A DNA stretch of 64,000 bases from Bettongia penicillata ogilbyi (lineage: Eukaryota; Chordata; Mammalia; Diprotodontia; Potoroidae), in assembly GCA_023548195.1 (NCBI GenBank), contig JAJHZJ010000808.1:4197182-4261181 (forward strand), given 5' to 3'. Below, piece after piece: positions 10,875 through 21,621 of the stretch. Both the position numbers and the translations under genes were made by a program. The notes under the pieces were generated by a model. It was not told where the DNA came from. It ran no database searches and was given only the letters and a program-made list of their open reading frames with translations. Position 1 is the first letter of the stretch. Each line of letters starts with the position of its first letter.

Positions 10875-11031
10875 TAATGTGCATTTATTTCTTAAGCATC
10901 AACCATAGGTACTAAAAGAGGAAGTGGTAAGAATGAAAAAGAAAGATACTACCCTAAAGTACATTAGGTTCTATAGCAGGAGTCAAACCCACGAGTATAA
11001 ATAAAATATGTGCAAGGTAATTTGGAGAGCA

Positions 11032-11206
11032 GGCAGCTAGGCTGCAGTGCTGATACTGGACTCAAGGGAAATATTAAAACTGGCCTCAGAGACTTATTCG
11101 TCAAACGAGTTTGGAGAAGGAAATGGCAAACTACTCCTGTATCTTTGCCAAGAAATTCCCCAAAGGGGTCATGAAGAGTCAGATACCGCTGAAGCCATTG
11201 AGCAAC
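11032..11206 (+). mobile_element. Mar-1-like SINE with internal deletion
   Basis: Head 'ggcagctaggctgcagtgctgatactggactc', then 'ctggcctcagagacttattc', then directly the tail 'tggagaaggaaatggcaaactactcctgtatctttgccaagaaattccccaaaggggtcatgaagagtcagat'. The CORE and 'cctcagtttcctc' segment is missing. It is inserted in the reverse L2. Confidence 0.85.
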
Positions 11207-11340
11207 ACTGCCAGATGCTAACTAGAAAAGGCTTCGTGTAGAAGGTGGTGTTTGAACTGAGTTTTGAAGGTAATGATTCTATGAGCCAGAAATGAGGATG
11301 AAACATATTCTAAGCCTGGGAAACAGCTTGTGCCAAGGCT

Positions 11341-11400
11341 CAGAGAAAGGAGAGGAAGGGAAAGAAGGAGACAGAGAAAGGAGAGAAGAGAGGAAAGAAA
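11341..11400. repeat. Purine-rich low-complexity tract
   Basis: About 60 bp almost entirely A/G ('ggaaagaaggagacagagaaaggagagaagagagg'), between an L2 piece and a MIR. Confidence 0.8.
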
Positions 11401-11640
11401 CATTTATAATAACATTTACTATGTACCAGTCACTGTGATATCTTTACATACACTATCTCATTTGATCCTCATAAGAACTCTTCTAAGTAGGTGCTATTTT
11501 CTCTATTTTGCAGTTGAGGAAATCGAGGGAAACAGGTTAAATGACTTGCCCAGGGTCACATGGCTACTAAGTGCCTGAGGCTGGATCTGAACTTAGGTCT
11601 TCTTGATCCTAGGTCCTCCCCTCTCTCCGACTACCTGTGG
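11401..11640 (-). mobile_element. MIR (reverse), nearly full length
   Basis: 'catttactatgtaccagtcactgtgatatctttacatacactatctcatttgatcctcataagaac...ttgaggaaatcgagg...gacttgcccagggtcacatggctactaagtgcctgaggctggatctgaacttaggtcttcttgatcc...ctacctgtg'. It sits inside the L2 and splits it. Confidence 0.88.
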
Positions 11641-11956
11641 ACCAGCAAGAAGGCCAGTTTTTCTCCGTAGACCAAAGACAGTGTAAAAGGTTAAGTAATG
11701 TATAATAAGGCCAGAATGGTAAATAAAGTCAGGGGGTAGAGGAATTTAAATGCCAAATACAAGACTTTATATTTAATCTTAAGTCAATGGATTATACTGA
11801 GCAGGAGACAAACAGGTAAACAGACTCTTGAGGGAAAGAACTCACAGAAAATCACTGACAGCTGAGAGGGGAGAGACTTGAGACAGTCAGGCTAGAGGTG
11901 ATAAGGTCTTGAGCTAGAGTGGTGGGCTTGTGAAAGGAAATATTAGAATTGCCAAG

Positions 11957-12054
11957 GCTGGACGATGCGGCAAACCACTCCAGCCAGTATCCTTGCCAAG
12001 AAAACCCCAAATGGGGTCATGAAGAGTCGGATATGACTGAAACAACAGAACGGC
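11957..12054 (+). mobile_element. Mar-1-like SINE, 3' tail only
   Basis: 'ggcaaaccactccagccagtatccttgccaagaaaaccccaaatggggtcatgaagagtcggatatgactgaaacaac' is the closest-to-consensus copy of this tail in the window. It is 5'-truncated and inserted in the L2. Confidence 0.88.
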
Positions 12055-12404
12055 AAAATGGACAAATTATTTATATACATGGGGGTAAAGGAGAATGAGA
12101 AGTTGAAGATGTCTCCAAGATGGCAAACCTGGCTGACTGCAACATGGATGCGGGGTCTGGTGAAAAAGAGAATGAATTCTGTTTGGATGTGTTAAGTTTG
12201 GGATGTCAACAGGTCTAGATGCCTACCGAGTAAGCAGCATACAGTTTGCAATGACCAATAGGCAGTTAGGTGTAGCAATATTACCAAGGGGCTAACGTTT
12301 CCATAGAACTCCATTCCAAATGGTTACTCAACCAATATACCAGGAGTAGGTTTATGGTAGGGTCAGCTTATAAAGTGCCAACGATGGTAATGTGAATGTG
12401 TTGG

Positions 12405-12627
12405 GTCAGGGCAAATTTCTGTAAAGTCTGCTTGCATTTGTAGAAGTGAGACCTTGGTTTGAGTCTCAACTCCCTCCCAAGTGACCTTGAATCATATGAC
12501 CTCTTTGAGATTCCATTTCCTTATAAGTATGGGCATAACACTTACACTATCTCACAAAACTGCTGTGAAGATCCAAGGAAATTGTACAAAAATACACCTG
12601 TATCAGATGCTGAGTAAATACGTGGAG
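12405..12627 (+). mobile_element. MIR, nearly full length
   Basis: 'tgagaccttggtttgagtctcaactccctccc...gaccttgaatcatatgacctctttgagattccatttccttataagtatgggcataacacttacactatctcacaaaactgctgtgaagatcc...aaatacacctgtatcagatgctgagtaaatac'. Confidence 0.8.
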
Positions 12628-12714
12628 TAGAAGTGGAACACAGTTCAGTTTAGTAACCCTTTACTTACTATTAAACACCCTGTTTAAATTTTCCAGGTCC
12701 ATCAATCACTTCCT

Positions 12715-12900
12715 TAGAAGCAGCAGTGAAGACAGGGTGGAATTATCAATCACGGGACAGCATTCAAATCCTGGCTCTGCCTGTGACTGGACAGGTCACT
12801 AGACCTCTCAAGGCCTCAATTCCATTAGTGTAAAATGAGGATGACGAAGTAGATGACCACTAAGTTCCCTTCCCTTCCAGCTATAAATCTAGGACCCAGT
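12715..12900 (+). mobile_element. MIR
   Basis: 'gacagcattcaaatcctggctctgcctgtgactggacaggtcactagacctctcaaggcctcaattccattagtgtaaaatgaggatgacgaagtagatgaccactaagttcccttcccttccagctataaatctaggacc' covers the B box to the 3' end. Confidence 0.85.
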
Positions 12901-13000
12901 GATCCACCCAGAGAAAGTGAATTCTGTAAGGAAACATTCTTAATATTGGAAAAACTACTTAATCTCATTTGACCTTTTTATGCTCAGGAATTTTCAGTTT

Positions 13001-13095
13001 ACTGTTGTCATTCCGTCATGTCCTACTCTTTGGAGACTCCATATGGGGTTTTCTTGGCATGGGAAATTGACCCCTGGTCTCCCGCATGACAAGTG
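13001..13095 (-). mobile_element. Mar-1-like SINE 3' tail (reverse)
   Basis: 'actgttgtcattccgtcatgtcctactctttggagactccatatggggttttcttggcatgg' is the reverse complement of the tail 'aaccccaaatggggtcatgaagagtcggacatgactgaaacaac'. Confidence 0.8.
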
Positions 13096-14004
13096 GGGAT
13101 ATTCACCACTACGGAAATGAGGAACGCAGTTTATCAGATGTAAACAATTAGCATATAACCCTTCTCACTCATCACTGGCCCTTTAAGCTTCTATATATTA
13201 ACAAGAATCAAAACGAACCAAGTAATTAGTCCAATCTGCTGATATTTAAATGCATTGACACATGGTTCTGTCACAGTACTGAAGAACCACCTATAGAGAA
13301 GATGTTAACTCTGGTAAATATTAACCTTGCTTGTACTTGTTATGCCTAACTCAGGGGATAAAATATGCCCCTTTCAAACTCTTGATATCAGCTCAAAATA
13401 GGTTTGCCTCATATTTGTGCTACCTTATTTACTCTATTTACAATTCTTTCATGTCATCAAGTACACAGATATGACAGATTCTTTTAAAGTATCCCCATTA
13501 TCCTCTTGAAAAATGGGACAGAACCTCAGTCGAGGGACTGGGCCTGTGTGGGATACAAAAGAAACCAAGTATGAAGGCAAAAGTAGACTTTAAGCAGTTC
13601 CTTGAACTCTGCCAAGAACTCCGAAAAAATGCTGCCATTCTCACCTCTCCTGGGTAGGAAGTGGTTACAGGCTATCTGTGTAAATCAATGAATGTTCAAC
13701 CGCACAGAATCTGAAAATGAGGTTTAATTTGTTAAGGTTGCAGAGACTTAGGGCAACGTTTGGCCGTAGAATCAAAAAAACAGATGACTAATGTTTAATG
13801 TTTACACTCCCCTCTTTCTTGGCTGATCACTTAAGAAGCAAGAGCTGAATCCAAGCTGAGAACCCAAAATCACAAAATAGAGATCAAGAGATCCTGGGTC
13901 CAAATGGCGCGAGATCACTTAAATGGTGAGAATCCAGCTCAAGGAATGCTTGGGGTCTGCCCAAATTCTAGTTGGTGCCAGTAGCTCATCGCAGGATGCC
14001 TATG
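13096..14004. other. Unassigned sequence
   Basis: About 900 bp without a recognised repeat. The segment 13880-14000 has a faint SINE flavour ('gagatcctgggtccaaatgg') but cannot be assigned. Confidence 0.4.
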
Positions 14005-14216
14005 GACAAGGGTAGCAAGGATTAGAACCCAAAAGACCTTTATTTTGCTCTAGCGCTGAGACACACTAGCTTTTATATCACTTACCCTTTTTTGGGATTC
14101 AGTTTCCTAATCTATAAAATAAGGATAATAATACTTGCATGTCCTACCTCACAGGGCTGGTGTAAGGAAAGTAATGAATAAACCTTAATGTGCTATATAA
14201 GGATGAATTACAATTA
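14005..14216 (+). mobile_element. MIR 3' two-thirds
   Basis: 'ttgggattcagtttcctaatctataaaataaggataataatacttgcatgtcctacctcacagggctggtgtaaggaaagtaatgaataaaccttaatgtgctatataa' follows the MIR 3' consensus. The head at 14005-14080 is weak. Confidence 0.8.
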
Positions 14217-14902
14217 GCTAAAGGGAGAAGACAGGAATTGCCTTCTTTTGATTCCTGAGTAATGGCTGTTTATGATTTTGAGAGAAACATGGAAGAGTGA
14301 AATTTCTTTCTGGTTTTGAGTAATGCAGATTATGAGGAACCTTGGGAATTCTACAGATGCTTAGGAGATTAAAAACCTGAAGCAGTTTAACAAGAAAGCT
14401 TTGAGAGATTATGTACTTCCCCAGTGTCACTCGTACATCCAATCCCTTACAGTAGATGCCCATATATTCTTTTCACTGCTAGGGTCACCAGATAGAATTC
14501 TAAGGCAGCTGCAAGCCTCATTTCTGTAAGAGAATTGAAGTTATGTCAACAGTTTATAATAATAAAATGATTTTTATGGTGAAAGATGAGATGGCAAGAT
14601 ACATATAATCAGAAGTCAGAAGCTCTGCCTTTGCAGACTAGGAAAAGTTTAAATTTTCTGATCTTTATTTCTAATATTATTTTTGTTCTATACCTCAGAG
14701 TCAGGCTATCCAAGTTTTAGATTTTTATTTATTCAATATTACTTTCTTTCTATTTAAAAACTGTCCTGGAGTAAGGGGGGCAGGGTCATATCCTGCAGAT
14801 TTTATATGAGCTTAATTTGACCGTGTCCCACGTAACTTTTATTCTTTAATATAGTCTGACCTTTAGCTCAGAAAGGAAGCATTTGTAAAATATCCATCAG
14901 TA
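14217..14902. other. Unassigned sequence
   Basis: About 690 bp without a recognised repeat. The minus-strand frame 14218-14463 has no domain motif and no splice context. Confidence 0.4.
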
Positions 14903-15152
14903 AGGATAATAGTTACCATTTATATAATGGTTTAAGGATGATGAAAGGCTTTACAAAAATCTTATTTGTCTCACAACAACTCTATGAGGTAGATGATCTT
15001 CATTTTACTGATGAGGAAACTAAATCAGAAAGAGGTTAAATGACCTGCCTGTGATTACACAGTTACCGAGTGTCTGAGGCTGGATTTGAACTGAGCTCAG
15101 CTCCCCCCCATTCCAGGTTCAGTATTCTCTCTATAGCATCACCTGGCTATAA
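14903..15152 (-). mobile_element. MIR (reverse), full length
   Basis: 'aatagttaccatttatataatggtttaaggatgatgaaaggctttac...tctcacaacaactctatgaggtag...tactgatgaggaaac...gttaaatgacctgcctgtgattacacagttaccgagtgtctgaggctggatttgaactgagc...tagcatcacctggct'. Confidence 0.88.
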
Positions 15153-15291
15153 TAGTATATGGTTGGTGAGCTCTATTAGGTAATCCTATAGGATATCTTA
15201 CACCTGTCTTACCAAAGAAATTCATTTATCCAAGTCAACAGAAAAAAGAAACCAGAGAAAATAAACATATGAGAATATAGACCAGACAATA

Positions 15292-15402
15292 CAAAAATGG
15301 GGAATGCTTCACAAATTTGCATGTCACCCTTGTACAGAGGCCACGCTAAGCAATCATCTCTGTATCAGTCCAATCACAGTCCAGGTGTTGCCAATGCAAG
15401 CA
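15292..15402 (-). pseudogene. U6 snRNA pseudogene (RNU6-like)
   Basis: Read on the minus strand the segment begins 'gtgcttgcattggcaacacc', comparable to the U6 5' stem-loop 'gtgctcgcttcggcagcaca'. It continues 'gattggactgatacagagatgattgcttagcgtggcctctgtacaagggtgacatgcaaatttgtgaagcattcc' and ends 'ccatttttgt'. It spans the whole U6 length (about 107 nt) but is diverged at many positions, including in the ACAGAGA and AGC regions ('acagaga' is kept, followed by 'tgattgcttagc' with extra bases), so it should be non-functional. The flanks share 'agaatat' at 15272 and 15403, a possible target-site duplication from retroposition. U6 retropseudogenes are common in mammals. Confidence 0.9.
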
Positions 15403-15499
15403 CAGAATATTGATATAAATTTTTAAAAAATATTTAATTTTTACTTTGCAGAACCTTTTCTCCCATTTGGCTTACTGTTAGGCAACAGTTCTTTGGGAA

Positions 15500-15652
15500 A
15501 CAGAGGACAGATGATAGTCATATTGTAAATGAGAAAGGGCACTTAATGGTTCATCAACTTGCTGACATAATACACTTAAATCAAAGGCAAAGCTGGGGTT
15601 TGAATGAGTCCCTGGTCTCCCAGCTCAGCCCTCTTTCCACCACACTACACAC
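15500..15652 (-). mobile_element. Degenerate MIR (reverse)
   Basis: 'caaaggcaaagctggggtttgaatgagtccctggtctcccagctcagccctctttccaccacactaca' is the reverse complement of a MIR head. The CORE part at 15520-15570 is poor. Confidence 0.65.
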
Positions 15653-15749
15653 TTTCATACTTACTTGAACCCCAGTACACAAGAACAGTTTACTCATTTT
15701 GAAAACTTTGACATATATAAAATAATATGCCAGATTCATGAAATTATAA

Positions 15750-15884
15750 GAATAATAACCTCTAGCATTGATATAGCACTTTAATGTTTGCAAAGCACTT
15801 TATGCTATCTCATTTGATCCACACAATAACTTTGAAATGTAAGTGCTACTATTACCCCCATTTTACAGATGAAGAAACTGGTTA
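15750..15884 (-). mobile_element. MIR 3' half (reverse)
   Basis: 'ataacctctagcattgatatagcactttaatgtttgcaaagcactttatgctatctcatttgatccacacaataactttgaaatgtaagtgctactattacccccattttacagatgaagaaactgg'. Confidence 0.88.
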
Positions 15885-16570
15885 CTCCCTAAACCTATAA
15901 AGTTCAAAATCTCTCAAAATGCTTTCTTTTCCTGTAAGATTCTTGTTTATGTCTTTCCATAAGTCCTCCATAGATCTCATACCCTGCATAATTTGTACGA
16001 TCTTAAATTTGTCTGTTTCCCATACAATTTCATACTTTACAAATGAAGATTTTTTCCAAGCAAGACAGAAGTTTCATTTAATTTTACTAGCTAATGTTGT
16101 AAATAGTATTAAAGCCTTCAGACATGGAATAGCAAAAATATTCAATTCAACTAGCATTTATATATTTAACAGGAAGTGAAAAGTTTTATTTCCTCCTTTA
16201 ATTTGTTCTCTGATATGAGATGTAGAAAAATTCAGTAGGGATGGTCTAAAACATTGAATGATTGGGACTCTAGGGCAAAAAATGGGCCCTACTGAGAGCT
16301 GTACTTTAGTTAAGAAACTTCTATTAGCCCTGCAGAACAAAAGTCTTTGTTTCATATTTTAAAATGGAGCCAAAGGTGGCATTTGTGACTGACAAGGCGA
16401 TCAGGCTTGCTTAAACAATGGTTAGGTTAAATTCTGAGGTTTCACAATCCTTTAAAAAAAAAAAAAAAGGCATACATGGCACTGCTGAATCTATTGAATC
16501 TGTTATTAAGCAAGAGTTCAGTGACTGCCCAGTTCCTGTTACGTGTGCAAACTTCCTTCCAGGGAATTAT
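15885..16570. other. Unassigned sequence
   Basis: No recognised repeat. It contains a run of 15 A at about 16453-16467. The frames at 15919 and 16158 have no gene-like features. Confidence 0.4.
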
Positions 16571-16750
16571 TCAGGAGGGGAGGGAGAGGGTAAAAGAGAA
16601 TGAGTGAGAGAGAGTTAGAGAGGGAGGGATAGAGAGAGAGACAGAGAAAAGGAAAAGGAGAGAGATGAGTGGGGTGGGAAGGGGGGAGAAGAAGGGAGAG
16701 AGAAAGAGAAAGTGAAGTAGAGAAAGAGAGAGAGAGAGAGGGAAAGAGAT
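16571..16750. repeat. 180-bp purine (G/A) tract
   Basis: Almost pure A/G on the plus strand, with only a few T and C interruptions: 'ggaggggagggagaggg...gagagagagttagagagggaggg...ggggtgggaaggggggagaagaagg...gagagagagagagggaaagag'. A possible intramolecular triplex (H-DNA) sequence and a hypermutable satellite. Confidence 0.9.
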
Positions 16751-16904
16751 TTAAAAAGTGATTCTCCCCAAGACTAGAATAAATTCTGTCCTGTCTCTTA
16801 CCTGATAAAAGAAATTCCCTCCTGGTTGTCTACTTCAGGTTTGTTCCCCTGCGGATTTTGGTGGCTCTCCCATGAAGTAAACTAGCCCTGCTTTTAGTAG
16901 ACAG

Positions 16905-17087
16905 ACATTGTAGAGTAATGGAGAACCAGACCAGCAGTCAGGAGGCCAGTTTCTCGTCCCAGATCCAACACTAACTATCTCGTGACTGTGGGCAAAATTA
17001 CTTCACCTTCTCTGAAGTTCAGTTTCCTCATTTGTAAAATGTGGGGGATGGACTGACTACATGACTTCTTTAGTCATCTCTACATAA
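16905..17087 (+). mobile_element. MIR, nearly full length
   Basis: 'acattgtagagtaatggagaaccagaccagcagtcaggaggccagtttctcgtcccagatccaacactaactatctcgtgactgtgggcaaaattacttcaccttctctgaagttcagtttcctcatttgtaaaatg'. Confidence 0.85.
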
Positions 17088-17494
17088 TACTAAGGCACTA
17101 CATTTTCCCTGTTTCTGCATGGCCCACGCCACAGTGTATCGGGGAGGATTAAGTGAGAAAAAGTTGTAAAATTACTTTCAAGAAATATGGGGAATTATTT
17201 CATTATTAGCCCAAGCAACTGGACAGCCTATGTACTTGGTTCCAGCCCTGCCTTTGGCTTTCGAATCTGAAAGAGCTCAACCAAAAGAGACACGAATACT
17301 GGTGCTGCTCCAGACACAAGCACAACTTTTAGAGTAGGTACAGAAAGAAAGGGCAGTTTCTTCCACCAGCCGGTTAGTATGGCATTAGAAACCATACAGT
17401 AGAAACAGGAAGGAGCCCCCCCCCCACTCCCTTTGAAGTTACCTCAATGGCATTTCCTAGAAGACTATGAAGTGACTGTAAGTCATAAGGATAA

Positions 17495-17645
17495 AACTCA
17501 CAGATTTCTGGAAGGGTCACATATGTAGTTCAACATTCTTAATTTTACAGGTGAGGAAACTTGAGTCCCAGAATTTGCTTGAGGCTACACTGATAGCACC
17601 CAAGTCCTTTGATTCTAAATACAGTACTAAGAAAGCTGACTCATG
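17495..17645 (-). mobile_element. MIR (reverse)
   Basis: 'ttaattttacaggtgaggaaacttgagtcccagaatttgcttgaggctacactgatagcacccaagtcctttgattctaaatacagtac' is a reverse MIR core and head. Confidence 0.7.
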
Positions 17646-18170
17646 GATGCACCCAGGGTCTACTCTGAAGTGCCTTCATGGTGAGTCCAATGAAATGTGC
17701 CCATTTTCTTGTCCTATCACCCACATTTGTACCTGTACAATATTACTATATGGAAGAGCCTTTGCTATGCCACTACTTTGTTCTTTCTGGAAAAGAATAA
17801 TTTGGATATCCAGATTGTTGTGGCTTTAGGGACCTACTCTTTAAGAAAGGGATGCCATAATCAAGGGAGATGAGTAGCTTGAGTGCATCTCTTTGGGCTT
17901 TCCCTTCCTTGGTATATTTCTTTCCTTTAGATCTAGACCTTATTATCAGGAAGGACTATGTGGAGACACACCAATACATGTGACTTCTGTCAACTGATTT
18001 TTTTGGGGTGGTTTCCCCTAATTTCAGATAGTTAACAAGTATTTGAGACATAGCAACATGAAATTCATATACTCCATATCATGGAAATGATTTCTGGTGT
18101 CTGATCCATGGATTGCTGAGGCTGATGAAAGCAGGACACACAGTGAAACACCATTTAGGAGATCATGTGA
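17646..18170. other. Unassigned sequence
   Basis: About 520 bp without a recognised repeat. The frame 17551-17829 starts inside the preceding MIR and is not a gene. Confidence 0.4.
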
Positions 18171-18335
18171 CCTGGTAGAGAAATGTATAGGTTGGGAAGA
18201 AAGAGGCCCAGGTCCTTGTCCCAATTCCGTTGCTAATTTATGTCCTTAACTTCTAAGCCTTAGTTTCTTCATCTGTAAAATGCTCATAATCATTGCCAGT
18301 CCTACATATCTTCTAGGTGTTGTTTTACACTGGAC
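18171..18335 (+). mobile_element. MIR
   Basis: 'gacctggtagagaaatgtataggttgggaagaaagaggcccaggtccttgtcccaattccg...cttctaagccttagtttcttcatctgtaaaatgctcataatcattgccagtcctacatatcttctaggtgttg'. Confidence 0.8.
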
Positions 18336-20088
18336 AAACACACGGTCATTTTCAGTTCAATTTATAAGCACTTTTGAGGGCTGACTACTTGCTTCCATGA
18401 GCTTCTAGGAAAAGAAGCCTGATTCTAACTCTGGGAACAATCTGATTTTATCACTTGATCTTTCCAGCAGTAGCTGAAAATGTCCAATTCTCACCCTATA
18501 GTTATGCATTTGTGTTCTCTTTGAGAAAAAAAAAGAGTTTGGTCATTGTAATTAGCCCATCTGTGGCCAAAATCAAAGAAGAGAAAACGATGAGTGGTTT
18601 AAAATTCTAATAAAAAGCACATTTCAAAAAATTATCTCAAAATATTCACCATTTCAATAGTTCTAACAACAACACTTTAACCTACATATAATAATATAGC
18701 AGCATGTTCTATTATTTCCACAAGTTGTGTCTTGACATGCTTCTGTGGTAGTGGGTATGGTAATATTTATTGCCCTTCGTTGGTGCTTCCATTGGGTGGG
18801 ACATTTCTCCCACTGAAGAACACAGAAATCAAGAGGAAACTTAGAAGGATTTGAAACACTTCAGTTAAAATGGTTTCCAAAAGCTGTGTTGAGTCCAAGA
18901 CATTGACCATGTAAGTCATCTTTATGCAAAAGGTTCTAGGAACTTAAGTACCTCATTTATCCCCAATCTAACACTCATACCCCTTTGACTCCCATTCTAT
19001 TTTCTTAGGTAATCCTGAAATTCACTCAACTTTATGGTGACTGGATATTTCTTTGTCGAATAGGTAGCAAAACTTGATCTTAAGAGAAACACACGATGGG
19101 CTAACTCAGAATAAATCAATGTACCTCAAGAGAGAAAAAAAGTGTCTACAAACAGAAATCACTCAGAATTTAAGATCAAACTTTGAGGGAAAACTTCTCA
19201 AGAATAGAAGTCTGAGAAAATGAAAACTGCCTCTGCTGATGAAAAGAGGGCAGGAGGTGGGGAAAGAATGACAGAAGGACATAGGGTTAGTAGAAGGCTG
19301 TCTAATGAAAGATGGAGCTCTCTGTTATAAAATAAAAGCTGAATCTTGAGAATCAAAACCAAAAAAGGTCTTAGTAGATCACCTGGTTCTTTTCTTGATC
19401 AGGAAATGGTGCGCTATGATTTCTCTAGTGTTCAACCTACTTTTAAATGCTCTAGATAATAAAAAGACAAATCACTTTCATTGGGAGACCACTTTATTTT
19501 TATGGAAAAGTCATACAAGAAAAATTTCAGTACATCTCAAAGTATTTCCTTGGTTTGACTATTTTTTAACCTTTTTTTTTTTACAAGAAAAAGAGGAGAT
19601 GTAAAGAGAATAAAAAATATTATTTATCTCTCATTGTTGGGAGTTTTTCTGAAGTTCACACACACAAAATCATTTTGAACAGAAATATTTTTACAATTAA
19701 ATGTATTCCTAAGGAGAATAAAGTGAAAATAGTTTCATTTTATTGTGCTGACCCAGGGTCATTACGAAAGCCATTTATTGTACTCTCGTGAATCACAACT
19801 TTAACATAATGATATCTTTGAGTTTTACTCAGGGTATAGTATGTTCATATACTAAATGGTCCTGGTCTTCTGTGCTTTTTGCATTTTTATGTCAGCTTGT
19901 TATAGTTTCTCTGCTTCTCCCCTGTCAGGTATTGCTGCTTGATACCAGTAAGTGCTATATCTAATCTGTTGCACCCTAGTAAACCGAAAGTCAAACTTGC
20001 TACAATTTTGTGTAAAGAATCAAAAGGCTCTGAGAAAGGGGAGAAGTTAAGATGCTTATGACTGAGGAATTATTTGCTTTATTATTAT
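18336..20088. other. Unassigned sequence, 1.75 kb
   Basis: One of the longer stretches without a recognised repeat. A possible faint reverse MIR lies near 19345-19410. Poly-T/poly-A runs occur at 18527 and 19570. No RNA gene or splice-bounded frame was found. Confidence 0.4.
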
Positions 20089-20207
20089 AACCTTCTTATA
20101 AGCAAGGGCTACTTGTTATTTGAATTTGTGTTTTCTGCAATGCCAGAACAAAACACATAGGAAGTACTTAATGAACATTTGTCGACTACTGTTGAATGAA
20201 TGGACGT
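20089..20207 (+). mobile_element. L2 3' end
   Basis: 'cttcttataagcaagggctacttg...tctgcaatgccagaacaaaacacataggaagtacttaatgaacatttgtcgactactgttgaatgaatgga'. Confidence 0.7.
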
Positions 20208-20349
20208 TGACATATATATTGGCTACTCCTGAGAGACTTCCTGTGGGACTAACTTCTGGATTTTTGTCTATGCTCTGGATAATTCAGGACCAGTGCCCTT
20301 CTACTTAACTGAGGTACTTCTCAGGGATTCAGTTACCCCACATAAGCTA

Positions 20350-20460
20350 AATTCCAACATTAATTAAGTACCTATTATGTGACAGGCAGTGACTAGACAG
20401 AAGGTGTGCCTCAGGTTCAAGACAATTCAAGTCTCTCTTGACACATAATGTAAGTAGCAG
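20350..20460 (-). mobile_element. L2 3' end (reverse)
   Basis: 'attccaacattaattaagtacctattatgtgacaggcagtgactag' is a reverse L2 terminus. Downstream similarity fades. Confidence 0.65.
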
Positions 20461-20654
20461 AATAGCTGTTGATCTAGAGGTTGGTAGTGGGTGCAATCAA
20501 CTCACTGAAATATTCCTATACTAATAAAATCACAGTAGGAGATTTTTTTTAATGTGTCAATGCATTTTGGGGGCCTTTTACTTTTTTCCTGAAGGATCCA
20601 CACATATCAAATCATGAATAGCCATTTTCTGTGAAATGATTCTGGGCAAATTAG

Positions 20655-20838
20655 AACAGTGTCAAAGCTGAGTCATCGCGGTCCAACCCTCTCATTTTAC
20701 TGATAGATACACTGTAACTTAGAGGCTAAAACTGATTTACTCTAGGTCAGAGAGCAAGTTGGTAAGCAAAGGTGGGGTTTGAACTTGGGTCTCCTCAGTG
20801 CACTCATATCAGAGAATGTTCTATGTTACATCACTAGA
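20655..20838 (-). mobile_element. MIR (reverse)
   Basis: 'cattttactgatagatacactgtaacttagaggctaaaactgatttactctaggtcagagagcaagttggtaagcaaaggtggggtttgaacttgggtctcc'. Confidence 0.82.
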
Positions 20839-20849
20839 GTTGGGACACC

Positions 20850-21022
20850 ATAGGAAGACTGGTGGAAATGCAGTTAAAGGACCCAATTTTGGCTACGTTC
20901 TGGGTAGTCTTGGGCAAGTCTCTCAGCCTCCCTAAACTTCAGATCTCCTTACCTGTACGAGGAAAAGATTAACCCAGATACTTCCACTGGTTCCTTTCAA
21001 CACTTCCCTATATGATCTCTGC
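20850..21022 (+). mobile_element. MIR
   Basis: 'gcagttaaaggacccaattttggctacgttctgggtagtcttgggcaagtctctcagcctccctaaacttcagatctccttacctgtacgaggaaaagattaacccagatacttccactggttcctttcaacacttccc'. It lies tail-to-tail with the reverse MIR just upstream. Confidence 0.78.
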
Positions 21023-21621
21023 TACCACCAATGGCCACCTTAGCGTGTGATCTACGGCTGCAAAAACCAGGGCAGTGCATTGTCTTGCACCACGTACTTT
21101 TATGTAAAATAACAGCAAAATTCAAAACACTAGAGTCATTCCAAAGTTTGATTCAGCAAACTCTGACAGAACCAAAAACAAAACTCTGAAAATGATATGA
21201 AAATAGACCCACTTTCTAGATTTACGAGGTAATAAGTGAAATAAAGGGATTAGAAATACCTGGAAACCATCTTGTCTGCGTCCATTTACTGTATTCCAAG
21301 CTCCCTTGTATCATAATCATTAACTAAGAAATGGAGTTCCCTGGACACAAATGAGACAAAGCCACACTTGTTCACTCCTAGAACTTGATTTTCAACTTTT
21401 TTGCCAATCAAAATGTTTGTGTTTCAATAACATTTAAGATTTTAAATTATATTAGTTCATCTAAATTAAAAGTCAATCACGTAATGTTCTTTTTTTTTTA
21501 AACATAACTGAGTGTCATTATTCCTTTCATTTCTATAGAGGAACAGTTTCTCAGAAGCATGAGGGCTTAGCACTCATTAAGTGATCAAAACGACACATCT
21601 ATGAAATTAATCTTCTCTTTT
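21023..21621. other. Unassigned sequence
   Basis: About 600 bp, no recognised element. Confidence 0.4.

Larger units (their letters stand above)
10875..12300 (-). mobile_element. L2 (reverse), about 1 kb, interrupted by three SINEs
   Basis: L2 sequence surfaces in four pieces. 10875-11031: 'gcatcaaccataggtactaaa...aagtacattaggttctatag'. 11207-11340: 'gaaggtggtgtttgaactgagttttgaagg...tgccaaggctcag'. 11640-11956: 'gaccagcaagaaggccag...ggaatttaaatgccaaatacaagactttatatttaatctt...ggagagacttgagacagtcaggctagaggtgataagg'. 12055-12300: 'gatgtctccaagatggc...gtgttaagtttgggatgtcaacaggtctagatgcc'. The order matches the reverse complement of the L2 3' UTR and ORF2 C-terminal region. Confidence 0.8.
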
